Shown in pieces: positions 1 through 13,458 of a stretch of 64,000 nt of DNA. A model generated the notes under the pieces. That model searched no databases. It was not told the origin of the DNA and saw only the letters and a list, made by a program, of their open reading frames with translations. Origin of the DNA: Dermatophagoides farinae (taxonomy: Eukaryota; Arthropoda; Arachnida; Sarcoptiformes; Pyroglyphidae); contig NC_134681.1 in assembly GCF_024713945.1 (NCBI RefSeq), forward strand, positions 868,001 through 932,000, in the 5' to 3' direction. Within the stretch, counting starts at the first letter, position 1, and each line of letters opens with the position of its first letter. A program made the position numbers and the translations under genes.

Positions 1-778
1 ATAGCAATCACTATATGGTCAATGTTGGCCAAAAAAAAAATTCTTTGCATTATATAACATATTTAGAATGTGTGTGTGTGTGTGTGTGTAAATGTGTTAA
101 CCATGTGAAAGGAAAAACGTAAAATGGAAGTCAATTGTCAATCAAATTGATTGGTTTTTTTGTTCATTATTATCGACCCAATTTGGACATAAATTTTCAA
201 TTTGATACGTAATCAAAATGATTGGGATATGAATGAATTCATTATATTAAAGTTTTAATGCATTACAGTGTTAGTATAAAAGTTTAATTTCTTTTTTTTT
301 CATAATCAAACTTAATTAATTAATCTTTTAACAGAATTTGATATTTAGCATGAGTTTTAACCAGCCAATTGCTATGTAATAATAGTTTTTTTTTTTTGTT
401 CATTGAATTAGAATTTAATATTACTATGAATCTAGGCCACCAGATGCCGCCTATGCATCTTTTTACGACTGTCATTGATTTACGAAATTCATCGTTGTTA
501 TATTGAATCTTTTCATCTTCATACATTTCTCAATCCAAAGATGTGGAAGAATTTTCAATATTAACACTCGATCGGCTAGTGTAATATAAAATTGATGTTT
601 TTTTTTATTATTGTATATATATAAAGTAAATTAATATTCATTAAGTATAATTAATAAAAATAATGATAAAAATGAATTAATGATGATGATGATGATGATG
701 ATGGCTATGAATTTATCAATTCATTCATGAATCATGATTGATGATGTACTTGATAATTTGAAATGAATCATCATATGA
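1..778. other. Left flank, repeat-rich, no firm gene
   Basis: The flank is A+T-rich with a TG microsatellite at about 69-89, a T run near 290-300 and a GAT array near 680-702. On the minus strand positions 320-526 are open for 68 codons and include a less A+T-biased, non-repetitive core (about 430-500). The core encodes an odd patch with two adjacent tryptophans (GGIWWPRF). I see no good splice donor after it and no family match, so it is left uncalled. The part next to 778 is probably the 3' untranslated region of the fibulin-like gene, which runs leftward into it. Confidence 0.4.
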
Positions 779-3700
779 TTAAAATACATATTCAGATACA
801 ATAATATAAATGAGAGCTTTACTCATACCACTAAATTTATCATCAGGATATAGGCTTATTGTCAATTCAAGATCAACATCTTGTGGTCCTTGCAGCGGTT
901 CAATCAATGCAACAATAATCTGATCAGAACGTGGCCGTCTTAATATGAAATCTTCACGTTTAGCTGGCCGCACATCATTACGTGTTGGCCGTGCCGAATT
1001 CAATGTTAAACTATATTTAACACCAGGTATAGCGAATACTTTACCACCCAATGAAACTAGATCAAAATATTCCAATGATTTTGGTATTCGTAGATTCGAA
1101 ACAATTGATAGATAATTGTATGAATAAGAAATTGGTTTGGATAGATCACGAAATCCCATAACACCATCTTGATGACGTAGACATCTAAGATGGATGGAAA
1201 AAAAATTTTTTTTCTCATCAAAATTTTGAAAATTCATTCGAAACTTACTTTTTAGTTTTCATTTCGAAAAAATATCCCTCCGGACAATCAATTGTAATAC
1301 AACGATAACTGCCACGAATATTCAAACAGAATTCATTGTCCTGACAAACATCATCTTGTTGTTCACATTCATCAATATCACGACAAATACTACCTTCTTT
1401 CAATGATTCATATCCAGGTGGACATATACAACGAAATGAACCAGGTACGTTAATACATTTATAATAACATAAGGATGATTGTTGTTGTTGTTGTAGTTGC
1501 TGCTGCTGCTGCTGATGTCTTTGTTGATCATCAATCTCTGAAATACGACCATCATTCATATATTCATCATTATTATGAATTAGATTTGATGATGTATTAA
1601 ACATTTCACATTCATTTTCATCAATACAGCTATGGCCATCATTATCTAGTTTATATCCAGAATAACATGAACATTTATATGATCCAATATAATTCTGGCA
1701 ATGATGATGACATTTATTTAATGTTCGATTCTGGCATTCATCTATATCGATACATTTCATGTTAATATAGTTGATATTTTTATCATTATCATCATTAATG
1801 TCGATGAATATCGATGATGATGATGATTCGAAAATCTTTTCATCATTGATAATTTGACGATATCCTTGACGACATTCACAACGATATGATCCAATCGTAT
1901 TAACACATTTTTGTGTTTCAGGATATTCACACAATAATTCATCACCTTGTTCACATTCATCAATATCTTCGCAGATACCATCACGTGTTGCAATAAAACC
2001 AACACGACATTCACAAGAATAGCTACCAAGACGATTTTTACAAATTTTATTCGCTGGACATGAATATGATCTTTCTATACATTCATCAATATCTTCACAT
2101 GAATGGCCATTTATGTTCATACGATAGCCTGAATTACATTTACGGCTACAACGATAACTACCGATTGTATTTGTACATTTTTCATCAATTTTACATGGAG
2201 AATATTCCAGACATTCATTCATATCTTGACAACGTTTTTCGGTTTCATTATAGAAAAATCCTTGGCCACAATCAACAGCTTTACATTCACCTTCAATCAT
2301 ACGTTCACCAAATTTGCATTTATTCAATTGTTGTTTATTTGGTTTCATTGTACCAGTATGTTGATCGATGAAAGAATTTCTCATAGTTATGACGTCATTA
2401 TTATTTAATATTCCATTTCGATTAACGGCTACATTGTTGGTCGGTATATCATCGGCAATAATTGGTTTTACGAATTTAGTTAACAATCGTGAATCTTGTC
2501 TAGTAGAATCTGTTAAGTCTTTTTCTTTCATGACACATTTATTTACAATTGGATCATGTATTTTCTTTTCAGAACATTGATGATAATGTTTTTGGAAATT
2601 TTTTCGATGTTGTCGTTGCCGTTGTCGTGTTAATGTTCGTTGTTGTTGTTGTTGTTGTTGATAATGATGATGATGAATACATTCAAATGAACCAATAGTA
2701 TTCACACAACGCATTGTCGATGGACAATGACTTAATTTCTGTTCACATTCATCAATATCATCACATTCATTTGTTTGTCGATTCTTAATAAATCCAGTCT
2801 GGTATTGGAAAAAAAATTTTGTAAATTATGATGTAAAATTACCATGTAAATGTTTTTCATACCTTACAAAGACAATTAAAACTACCAAATTTATTATGAC
2901 AGAATGAATTACTTGGACATGGACTAAGTGTTCGTCGACATTCATCAATATCTTCACAAATATTGAAAAATGGATTCCTTGAAAATCCTTCCTGACAAAC
3001 AACCGGTATATTAGCCATTGAATGATTATCATGTTTTTTTCGTTCATTTTGTTTCATTAGGTTTGTATCATTGTTGAATGGATTCCATTCATAGAAATTA
3101 ATATCAGAATCAGTTCCATTATTAATATCGTCATCATTGAATTCTGCAATAATGTTGGTCATCTGTTTATTATTAGATCGACATTTATATGATCCAGGAA
3201 AATTTACACATATATTTCGAGAAAGATCACAATTATGTTGTCCAATACGACATTCATCAATATCTTCACACATGCCACTGAATCGTACAAAATGATAACC
3301 TTTTGGACAAAGTGATATTGGCGCCTCTTTCATCGGGTATTTGTCGCCACTTTTATTTGTTGATAATAATAATCCGGAAATAGGTGCCAAAAATAATGAT
3401 GATGTATTACGTGTAGATAATGTAAGTAAAGTTATATTTGGTTTCTTTTCACAACTAAATGTACCGATATGATTTTCACAATTTTCATGTAAATAATCAC
3501 AATTATTCAATCCTTCAATACATTCATCAATATCACGACAACCGGTATCAAAAATGGTACTTGGACCTAAACGTCGAAATCCTTTTGGACATTCCGATCC
3601 AACTTGGATACATTTCCATGATCCAGGTATATTCATACAAACCTGAAAACGATGATTACAATTATGTGTTCCTTGTGCACATTCATCGATATCTGTGTGC

Positions 3701-4897
3701 GTGTGTGTGTGTGTGCGTTTGTTTGATCATGGAAAAAAAATTGATAAGAATAAATCAAATTCTCTTGAGGGAATTACAAAAACAAACAAACAAACAAACA
3801 TACCTTTACATTGATTATAAGTATAATTGAAATAGAAACCAAAAGAACATTCATCACGATTGCCAATAATATCTGGCTGTACAAGACCATCAGTCATTTT
3901 TGGTAAACATTGATAACCACCATCAGTATTTGAACACATTTCATATGCTATATTACAACCATGTGTTGATTCTTGACATTCATCATTATCGATACAGTTT
4001 TTTTGATCATCAGCAAGATGATATCCTTCCCAACATGAACATTTTATAGTATTATTATTATTATTATTATTAGCATCATGACAACGATGAGCACATGGTG
4101 CTGGACGAAGATTGCACCAATCAATACTTGAATTGATTGCTTTTATTGTTTCTTGACAACATATTTCGGATGCTGCATTATTATATGTTTTTCGTTGTCT
4201 ATATGTTTGAATGGCAATTTTTATTGCTGTTGAATTGTTGTTGTTGTTGTTATTACTAATAATATTAATATCATCATCATCAATATTCATATCGGAACAC
4301 CATTCTTCAATATTTAAATGAATCATTTTATTGACAACATCTTTTGGATTCCATTCCGAAATGCGTTGTATGGCTGATGCAAAACCAATCATACAGCCAA
4401 CACAACAGAATGCTTGATCTGATTTATTCTTATCGATCATATGACATTGATAAAGTGATCGTAATAATGGCCAAAATTCATTAGTATTAATTCTAATTGT
4501 TTGGCCATCAATTTGTTGATCGACAATATTTTTTAAATAATCTTGTACAAAACGTTTTCTGATAAAATTCAAACCAATTTGTCGACAAAAATCTTGATCT
4601 GTTGATTCTAGACAACAATATGTGGTCTGTAATAGACAATGTATACGATCGATGCCGACATTGTTGATATTCGGTATCATATGACATTCATCACGGCCAC
4701 TGAATATCTGTCCAGTTTTACAACATTCATCGCCTAATATTGAATGAATAAAAATGATTAGTTATGTAATGTGATCAATTAATCAATCAATCAATCAATT
4801 ATTGATAATAATGTTTTATAGTACTAATACCAGCTTCAACAACATTGTACAAATATAATCCAATAATAATAGAAAAAATGATTGAGAAAATATCCAT
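779..4897 (-). CDS. Fibulin-like extracellular matrix glycoprotein
   Basis: Five exons fit: 4831-4897, 3804-4733, 2863-3692, 1249-2798 and 779-1184. They join in phase to 1260 aa. Exon 1 encodes a hydrophobic signal peptide of about 22 residues ending VVEA. Exon 2 carries paired-cysteine segments (ECCKTG, YCCLES, FCCVGC, EICCQE) like the anaphylatoxin-type modules of fibulin-1/2. About 13 EGF-like repeats follow, most opening with the calcium-binding DIDEC motif. Exon 5 encodes the fibulin C-terminal module, ending IIVSEYVF much as vertebrate fibulins do. The family is secreted and bridges basement-membrane and elastic-fibre proteins, so the same place of action is inferred here. Oddities are long low-complexity inserts (His/Gln, Asn/Asp) inside several EGF loops, and a CA-repeat 3' splice site before exon 3. 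Fibulin-1/2-type is the best fit; hemicentin is less likely because no immunoglobulin domains are present. Confidence 0.9.
3695..3801 (-). repeat. CA repeat forming the acceptor side of fibulin intron 2
   Basis: Read on the minus strand, intron 2 (3693-3803) contains a CAAA tetranucleotide array near its donor. It ends in an almost uninterrupted CA tract that runs straight into the AG acceptor at 3693-3694. No ordinary polypyrimidine tract is visible next to the acceptor. Confidence 0.75.
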
Positions 4898-6929
4898 CCG
4901 TTTCAACGACAACATTATAAACACAGTATATTTATGTTCATTTATTTATAATTAATAAATAAGTGAAACAACAACTTGAGTGAAAAAGAAAATTTATGCA
5001 AACAAATTTATGGTTTAGAGATTCAAGCTTTTATATCAACGAAAACAAACACACACACACACACACACCCCTCTCCACGATATCACAGCTAGCTAGCTGG
5101 CAACCATCAACCATCATAATGATCTGGCGACACATCCACATATTAATTCATAACGAATGTAGAATGATGATGATGATGATTATTATTATTATTCTTATAC
5201 AATTTGATTTGATTTGATTGTGGTAGTAGCTTTTTACTAGGCATATATGTTGATATTTATTTCAAAGAATAATAATAATAATCTTAGGTCATTTCTGATT
5301 GGTTAAATAAATTATGAATGTGTTTAGTGGTGGTGGTGGTGATGGTGATGGTGGCAATCATTTGTTCCAATCATTGGAATAAATATAAATTATTAAATTA
5401 TAATAAATAAACATTATTCCAATTGATTATCGTTGTTGTTATGTATATTGTTCGAGGTCATTTTAATTGATTTCATATGATTTCAACAATGAAAACTATA
5501 TAGTGATAGTGGAAATGATCTTGAAAACAAATAAACAAGCAAACAAACAAAAAAAAACGAAAAAAAATCATTCCAAATTGAAGATGTTCATCATGTTGGC
5601 CATTATTTTCATGGCCATAATTGTCACATGACTGGATATTTAATCGGATTTTTTTTCTTGTTATATATTTAATTTAATTTTAGCTACGGAAATGAAGTTT
5701 TTGCTTTTCCCATTATAAATTACCTTTAAAAAAACACACACACAAACAGTAGTTTGGCCAACAAAAAAAAAACATTTTTCATTGTAGTAAAAGTGGTAAA
5801 TAAAAGACAAGTTATTATTATCAAAATAACTTGACACGCGATCATTTCAGAATAGAAAACGTGTAAATGGTGGCGAAAAAAAATAGTAACTGAAATTAAG
5901 TGAAAAGAAAAGGAAAAAAAATAAAATAAACCCCAATGGAACCTTATAATAATAATAATAATAATAAAAAACGGTAAATTTGACAGTTCTTACAATTTAC
6001 GTGATTCTTCTGTACATTCAGTAAATATTTAATGGTAACTTTCTTTGTATTGGATCTAATCTTTTTTTCTTGGTTCTTTTTTTTCTCTGGGAAGCGAACA
6101 AAAAAAAAACATGGAGAACAGTATGGATGTCTTTCTTTGAATCGGGCAAGTCGATTAATGTTTTAACAATTTTCATTCAGTTTACTACTTTATTCAGTAA
6201 AGATATATATATGGTATATCTGAATTGTATGCATTGTGAATGTAACAAAATATTTATATATATAAAAAAAATAGAATGAGAATATTAAAACCATAATAAC
6301 CTGAACAAGTATGAGTAAAAGAGTGACATGGAAAGAAAGTGCTTGAGAATATCAATTTGGCCCAAAATGAACATGAACTTGACAGACTCAAACAAAACAA
6401 AAAAAAAACAAACATATATACAGACACATCCATTCACTCTGTGTGTGTGTGTGTGCAATACCTTTTTTTCCATTATCAGAGTTTGAAAAACATCCAAAAC
6501 CCGCACGCACACACACACACACACACACAAACATTGTCAAGAATAGTATTTAATTACATTTAAAAATGAATGAATGAATGAATGAATAACTTTTTTTTTA
6601 TCGAGCTTTTCATCATCATCATCATCATTATTATTATTAGTTTTGCCTATTGATTTATCATTACATTGATTGATTATCGATAAATTTTTTTTCAAAATAT
6701 TCACAATTTAGTTAATCATGCACACATAAATATATTCTAGTCATGGAAAAAAAGAATCGAAAAGTTAATTTTTTTTTTTTTGAAAGAAAAAGAAATTGTC
6801 AAAAACGAACAAACGAAAGAAATGGGCTCCATATATTTTTATATATGAAAAACAAAAATGAGAAAAAAAAATGTTATGGCCTTTTTCATTCTCTTGGGTG
6901 TTTTTCTTTTTTTTTCCGTGTTTTTGGCT

Positions 6930-6961
<32 letters not shown>

Positions 6962-8148
6962 TTGGTAGTGATGCTATATTATTATTCCATCATCAAAGAT
7001 GAGCGAAAAAAAAAGAGAAAGCCTTTTAGGAATTGGCTCATTTAAAATGGCAAGAAAACCTGGCATCGTCATACTGACTGACAATAGCTAACGTTGTCTA
7101 TAGACTTTATGTGTTTGAACACATTGAAACATGATGATGATGAAACAGCAAAAGTCTCAATGAAAAAGGTATCAACAAAAAAAAGGATTCTATAGACACA
7201 CAGATATAAAGATACTGAGAGAGAGAGTAGATTCAATTCTTCTTTCAGTAAAAAAAAAATGTAGTGAATAAAGAATAACCCAGAATCCATTTTTGTGTGT
7301 GTATGTGTGGCTTTAAAAAAATACAATAAAAAAACCCAATAGATCATGCGATATTCTGTCGAAAATGCGTTGTTGTTGTTATTGTTGTTAAATTTAGATA
7401 AATAGAAAAAAATGAGTATAGATCAAAATAATTCCTACCATTTAGGATTCATGATTGAATAAATTGTAGAAAAAAAAATCAAAATTTCAGTTTCGATTTT
7501 GTTACAATCCACTCGATTCAATTTGAATTTGATTCTAATACCCACGTTTGCCATTAGGATAGATTTTTTTCCCCCATTCTTTCTTTGTTCGATGATTCTG
7601 TTGATGACACACACAAATGAAATTGACATGACATTGTGTCTCTCTCTCTCTCTGTTTATGTGTGTGTGTGTCGGTTTTTGTGATGGGCAAACAATAATAA
7701 TAACAGGATTATATTGAAAAAAAATATATCCGACCAAAAAAAAAAACCTATAGCCATTGTTGTTGTGAAGCTTTCACAATGAGAACAAAAAAACAAAACA
7801 AAACAAAACAAAATATACCAATGTGGAATGTAACAAAAAAAAAAAACAGAAAAAATAATGAATAACAAATACAATGGAACATAACATAACATAACAACAA
7901 CAACAACAACAACAACAACGACGACAACAAAAAAAATGAGCATTAAATCTAACAAATTGTCATTGTCAATTAAAATGTAATTTTGTCCTTTGTTTTTTTT
8001 TTTTTTTTTTTGATTTTGATTTTGATTTTGATTTTCGTCGTTGTAGTTGTCTTTTGTTGTTGTTGTTGATTCATACAGTTATCATACAGTCATCATCATC
8101 ATCGTATAAAGTTGACACGCAAATAAAAAGTACTAATCATTATTATCA

Positions 8149-8179
<31 letters not shown>

Positions 8180-8556
8180 ACAATGATAATGAACTGAATA
8201 GAATGAATGTTTCAAAAATATAAAATGGAAACAACAGGAACAAGAAACAAAAAAAATCCATCATGAATAACGGTAGCATTATAGAACATTTTAATCATGA
8301 TAATCATGTTGTTGATGATCATTACAATGTATGGGCGTGTGTGTGTGTGTGTGTGCGGGTATGCTTGATGATTGAAATAAACAAAAAAAAAAAATCTATG
8401 TGCGCACATACACAACAACAAATAAAGTGATCTGATATTTTGAAACAAACAAACAGAAAAACAGAAAAACAAAATTATTCAAATAATGATGGAAATAGAA
8501 TTTTGACTTGAATTATTATTGTGTATAGATAAAATCTAATTATCTCTTTTTGGATT

Positions 8557-8596
<40 letters not shown>

Positions 8597-9622
8597 GCAT
8601 AATATTGAAGTTTGTATGCAACAACAACAACAACAACAACAACAAAAAATTTGTTGTCATGTCATTTATCATCATCACATGTGTGTTATGGCAGAATTTT
8701 TTTTTTTAGCTAAATGAAAATTCAAAATTTCAATGATAATGATTAATAATGACATGATTTAAAGTAGAAATGAAAAATTTGAAATTTTTTTTCAAATAAT
8801 TACAATTCTAGCAAAAAAAAAATTTGATTACCATTACAAAATTACAACAATTTTCAAGTATATGTATATATATAATATATATTATAACCGGAAATCCAAT
8901 TTATGATTCGGAAATATTCAATGAATCTTTATGCTTGTTGTATAGAATTTGAATCTCAATCGACAAATGTATTGGAAATGTAAACGGAAACATTTTTCGT
9001 TTCGTTTTTAATGTTAAATGATACACATGATACTCACTCGGTTGAACATCATCATCATCATCATCATCGAGAGAGAGAGAGAGAAAACATAATAAAAAAA
9101 ACGAGAAAAAAAACTTCAATGTTATCACATAAATTGAATCGTAATTTTTCTTCTACTAAAACACACCAACACACACACACAGATAGCTAATAATTTTTTC
9201 CATTTTCACTACTTGCTTATTTATTACACACACACACTTACACACATATTTATTTCCTACTCTACTCTGTATTCGTTTTATTTTTTTTTTCATTTGCTGA
9301 TGTGTTAATGTTGCTAAAACATCACATATGGATCAATAAACGACCAGCAAAAAAAAATATCATGATAATAATAATAATAAACTATACTCATACATTACAT
9401 ACATTTGAAGAAAAGAAAATGAAAATAAAAAATGAAAAAAAAAATTTCTGGCCGGTTGTTTGGCATCATCGTTGTTATGAATGAAAAAAAAAATAAAAAT
9501 AAAAAGTAAAAGAAATGAAATGTTTTTTTTTAAAAAAAAGAAAGGAAAATTTATTTTCTTCGTCAATACACCGACTCGATACATATAACAAATATATAAT
9601 TTCGTGACATACAAAAACACAT

Positions 9623-9700
<78 letters not shown>

Positions 9701-10844
9701 GGGAGAGAGAGAGAGAGACACTCTCGAGATTCTAGAGTGTATAAGATTCTAAATAAAAAAAAAGGCTGACTTGATAGAATTCTTTTGCGCCCACTCTCTT
9801 TATACGCATAAATAAATTCTATTTGGTTAGTTTGTTGTGTGTGTGTGTGTGTGTTGGTTGGTTGGTTGGACCAATCAACCAGGAGAAGATGAACAACAAC
9901 AACAACAACAAAAAATTCTCCAATCGTGAACACATAGTGGATGAACAAAAAAAAAAATTTTTTTTTCTTCGTCTTTTTCGATTTTTTTTTCATATGTGTC
10001 GGTTCCTGTGTGTTTGGCTTACTTTTCTGGCAGCCAGCTTGACTTCAAAATCATCATATTTTTTTTTATTACGTTCGTCGTGTATGTGTGTGTGTGTGTG
10101 CATGTGTATTTGTTCAACATTTATTTAACTTGAATTTGCTGCTTCATTTAGAAGTCACGCCAATATATTGAATTGTTGTAGAATTGTAGATTACTGAATC
10201 ATCATCATCATATTATGTATGTTGCGTCCACCAGAGACAAAAAAAAATTTGACATTTGATCATTAAACATTAATGATTATGATGATGAAAATGATTGACA
10301 ATTTTTTTTCAATCGTTTTACCGCTTTTTTTTCTCAGTTCATTGATCATTTTGGTTTTGGTTATTTGAATGAACACATTTTGAGTGTAATCGATAATGAT
10401 GAGAAAAAACAAATCAATTGATTATTCATCAAATGATTAGGCCCGGTTGCAAAAAGAAAAATTGCCAATCCAATCAATTGACAAATTGTCCATCGATTAA
10501 CTTATATTGATCAACAATTAACTTATTTATTTGATTTGATATTCATCAAATTTCATTCCATCATCATCATAAAAACTGGATAAATTTGATCAAATTCAAT
10601 ATATTATCCATGTGAATTACGTCCATTCGATGAGTAAACTTATCAATTTGATTGATATTAATTGAATTAATTTAATATAATAAATCATCATCATTATTTG
10701 ATGAAAATTGTGTGAAAAATATTTGTTAATTTGATGTCAATCAACAAGAAACAACAACATCAACGACGACAACGAAAACAGTAGCAACAAGAAATCATTA
10801 TTACCGTCATTATAATCTAAAAATCTTCATCAATTATTTACAAG
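4898..10844. other. Gene-poor interval of about 5.9 kb, microsatellites
   Basis: I see no coding exon. The interval is filled with simple repeats: CA at about 5048-5068, TG at about 6929-6961, GAT at 8151-8180, CA at 8561-8593, CAA at about 8620-8647 and a long GA tract at 9624-9718. The end next to 4897 must hold the promoter of the fibulin-like gene. A more mixed stretch from about 10430 to 10844 is probably promoter and 5' untranslated region of the membrane-protein gene that starts at 10845. Long open frames here (for example 9475-9993 minus) are artefacts of dinucleotide repeats. Confidence 0.6.
9624..9718. repeat. Long GA microsatellite
   Basis: About 95 bp of almost pure GA dinucleotides, with two small interruptions near its right end. 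It is the longest perfect-type microsatellite I saw in the window. Confidence 0.95.
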
Positions 10845-11654
10845 ATGTTTGGATTTTCATCGAATGAATTTTATTTTGATCAACATAATAATTATAATGA
10901 TGATGATGATGATGATGATACACATGAGAATTATGAGAATGGATTAATCGATAGAATAATTTATCGGCCAGAACATTTATCAAAACGTTTTCATCAAGAT
11001 CAATCATCATTATCAACATCAACTACTGTTGATGGAGATTATATTCTAGATAATGTAAAATGGCTTTATAAAAAACGAAATCCATCACAATCAATAATTA
11101 ACAATGATGATGATTATCAAACGATATCAAATCAACAAAAAGAACAAAAAGAACTTGAACATCATCATCATCATCAGCATCATCAACATCAACATCACAA
11201 TATTCATAATCATTTAAATGATATTGATCATAATGTAATTTTTCAATTATCGGAAAATCAACAACAACAACAACAACAACAACAACGTCATCATTCAAAT
11301 ATACAAAATGGATTACAACAATCAACAAATCAACAGCAATTATCATCATCATCATCATCGACATTACATAATCATCATCATCATCATTCGGAAATTCCAA
11401 CACGAAATCTGAATCCAATTATTGATGATAATGATCTTTTTACTGAAAGAGAACGTGAATATTATAAAGATTATGATCCAATGGTTGGATATCGAATAGC
11501 ATTATCATTGGGCTTACTTATATTAATATTCATCATATTTGTTCTTTATAAAACACATTGTCAAAGTAAAAAAAATCGTCGTTTATTAATGAATGCACAG
11601 CAAAATATTCAAATGTCAAATTTACGTACATCAACAACCACCAATGATTTATAG
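10845..11654 (+). CDS. Uncharacterised single-pass membrane protein
   Basis: This is a single uninterrupted frame of 269 aa. The N-terminal two thirds are low-complexity and acidic, with runs of Asp, His, Gln and Ser. Near residues 215-240 there is a clear membrane segment (GYRIALSLGLLILIFIIFVLYK), preceded by a tyrosine/aspartate-rich stretch (YKDYDPMVGYR) and followed by a short basic tail with KKNRR. There is no signal peptide, so the topology is uncertain. The membrane segment and its flanks look conserved while the rest looks disordered. I do not recognise the family. The start ATG has a purine context (AAGATGT) and is the first in frame. AATAAA-type signals follow within about 300 bp (near 11838 and 11955). 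Confidence 0.7.
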   Translation: MFGFSSNEFYFDQHNNYNDDDDDDDTHENYENGLIDRIIYRPEHLSKRFHQDQSSLSTSTTVDGDYILDNVKWLYKKRNPSQSIINNDDDYQTISNQQKEQKELEHHHHHQHHQHQHHNIHNHLNDIDHNVIFQLSENQQQQQQQQQRHHSNIQNGLQQSTNQQQLSSSSSSTLHNHHHHHSEIPTRNLNPIIDDNDLFTEREREYYKDYDPMVGYRIALSLGLLILIFIIFVLYKTHCQSKKNRRLLMNAQQNIQMSNLRTSTTTNDL

Positions 11655-12345
11655 TAACAATTGAATGTAGATTTTATGTTTTCACAAAAATATCATATCA
11701 TATCATCATTATTTATACAGTTACATTATAGAAATTTATTTAGTAAAAAAAAAACATCATCATCATTATCATCAATAATGTGAACATATATAGTAATAGG
11801 AAACATACACAAAAAAAAAACATTCATGAAAACAATAATAAAATCCGAGCTCTAAATATACATAAACAAATATGACCTTATTTCATTGATCTATTGTTGA
11901 AGATTATTATATACATTGATTAAGATTATCATTCATAAAAATCTTGTTATCAAATAAAATCAATTTTACTCCATATATTGCTCATGGTTTTTTTTTTGAT
12001 TGTTCACTCATCTTCTAGGGCCACCATAGTTTTTGCAAACAAATTTCCGCACAAATCGCATTGATCAATGTTAATCAACTTCAACGTCATATGAATTCGT
12101 CAGGAATACGTCATGTCTAGCTTCTATTTTTTTGTTTTAATCACGATGATTATCATCATTGCCAATTTCCATATGTTTTCTGTTGCTATTTCTGCAACGT
12201 GATTGCTGATACGCCACATGGAATTAACCGTGAATGATGCGAAAAGAAAGCGAAAATGGTCAATTTATCATCGTCACATGGATTATATTCCATTGATACA
12301 ATCGAAAAAAATTTTACTCCGCATTGATTTTTTTTTCCTGAATAA
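11655..12345. other. Convergent intergenic gap, 3' ends of two genes
   Basis: This is the 690 bp between two convergent genes, probably both 3' untranslated regions. The segment 12010-12300 is less repetitive than most spacers, but I see no open frame with splice support there. Confidence 0.5.
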
Positions 12346-13422
12346 TTACAATCGATTTCGATTTCGCTGATGTAGTTGTTGTTGTTGTTGTTGTTGTTGT
12401 TGATGTTTAGCTGCTTTTGGTAATGCTATTTTGGCTGAACTTATCTCATTATTACGTTGATGATGATAATGGTTAAGTTGGTTACCTGTTAAAGCGACAA
12501 ATTAAAGTTATATTTAGAATGATTGGTTTTTTTATTTGAATACTTACAATTTTGATTATTCAAACCATTAAAATGATTGTTAACAGCATCAAGTATTTTA
12601 CATTTATTATCGGCTACTATTGATGTTGTCGTTGTTGAATTTGATTGTGATTTTGTCGATAAAGGCTGAAAACATTTTCGAATTGCTGCTGCTGTTGATT
12701 GTACATGATTTTGTTGTTGTTGTTGTTGTTGTCTATGATGATGTTGTTGTTTATATGATCGTTTTTGTTGTTGTTGTTGTTGTTGTTGTTGCTGTTGATG
12801 ATGATGATGGTGATGATGATGATGATTATTGTGTGCACCAAAATTAGATTCAAAATCAACATCAATACAATCATTATTATTATCCGTTGGAATAAGTATA
12901 TCAACATCATTTCCCATAATAACAACATCATCAACATCACCATCATCATCAATGATAATGTCAACATTATCATTGCGGTTATCTTGATTATTAGTTTGTG
13001 CATAGAAAAATAAACCACCAGATAAATGTTTATTTGATCCATTACTATTTAACAACTTATTACTATTGTTATTATTATGTGAATGATTTGTATGTTGTTG
13101 AATGTTGGTGGCCGATGTAGATTCATGATTATTGGTAGCCATATTATCGGTAGAAAAATTTCGATGATTTTGAAATTTTTTTCGTCTGCTGTTGTTTATG
13201 TTGATTATTATTATGATTACCAATCATTTTGAGATGTTGATGTTTATGGTTTGTTGCTGCTAATAATAAGCTAGGTTTCATGACTGACATTCCATCATTG
13301 TGATCATTGTTGTTACCATTATTTCTGTTATTATTATCATTAGTATTGGAACAAACAATGGCCATTGATGATGAACCTAAACCAGATTTTGAATCATTGT
13401 TCATCATTAAATGATGATGATG

Positions 13423-13458
<36 letters not shown>

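Noticed and set aside
320-526. Minus-strand frame with the WWPRF patch as a 5' exon of a gene beyond the window
   Set aside because: The less A+T-biased core is suggestive, but no good donor follows and the tail of the frame translates an A run. Evidence is too thin to call.
7656-7955. Hydrophobic minus-strand frame with Val-rich run as a membrane protein
   Set aside because: The Val run is the complement of a CAA/CGA-type triplet array; the frame has no conserved feature or splice support.
9475-9993. 172-codon minus-strand open frame with a long Ser-Leu repeat
   Set aside because: It is a translation of the GA microsatellite and nearby T runs. Dinucleotide repeats rarely contain stops, and no domain or splice support exists.
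13144-13190. A small intron bridging the second frame step of the mucin-like gene
   Set aside because: The possible GT-AG pairs (32 or 35 nt) are too short and give the wrong phase; a one-base difference in the seven-A run explains the frame better.
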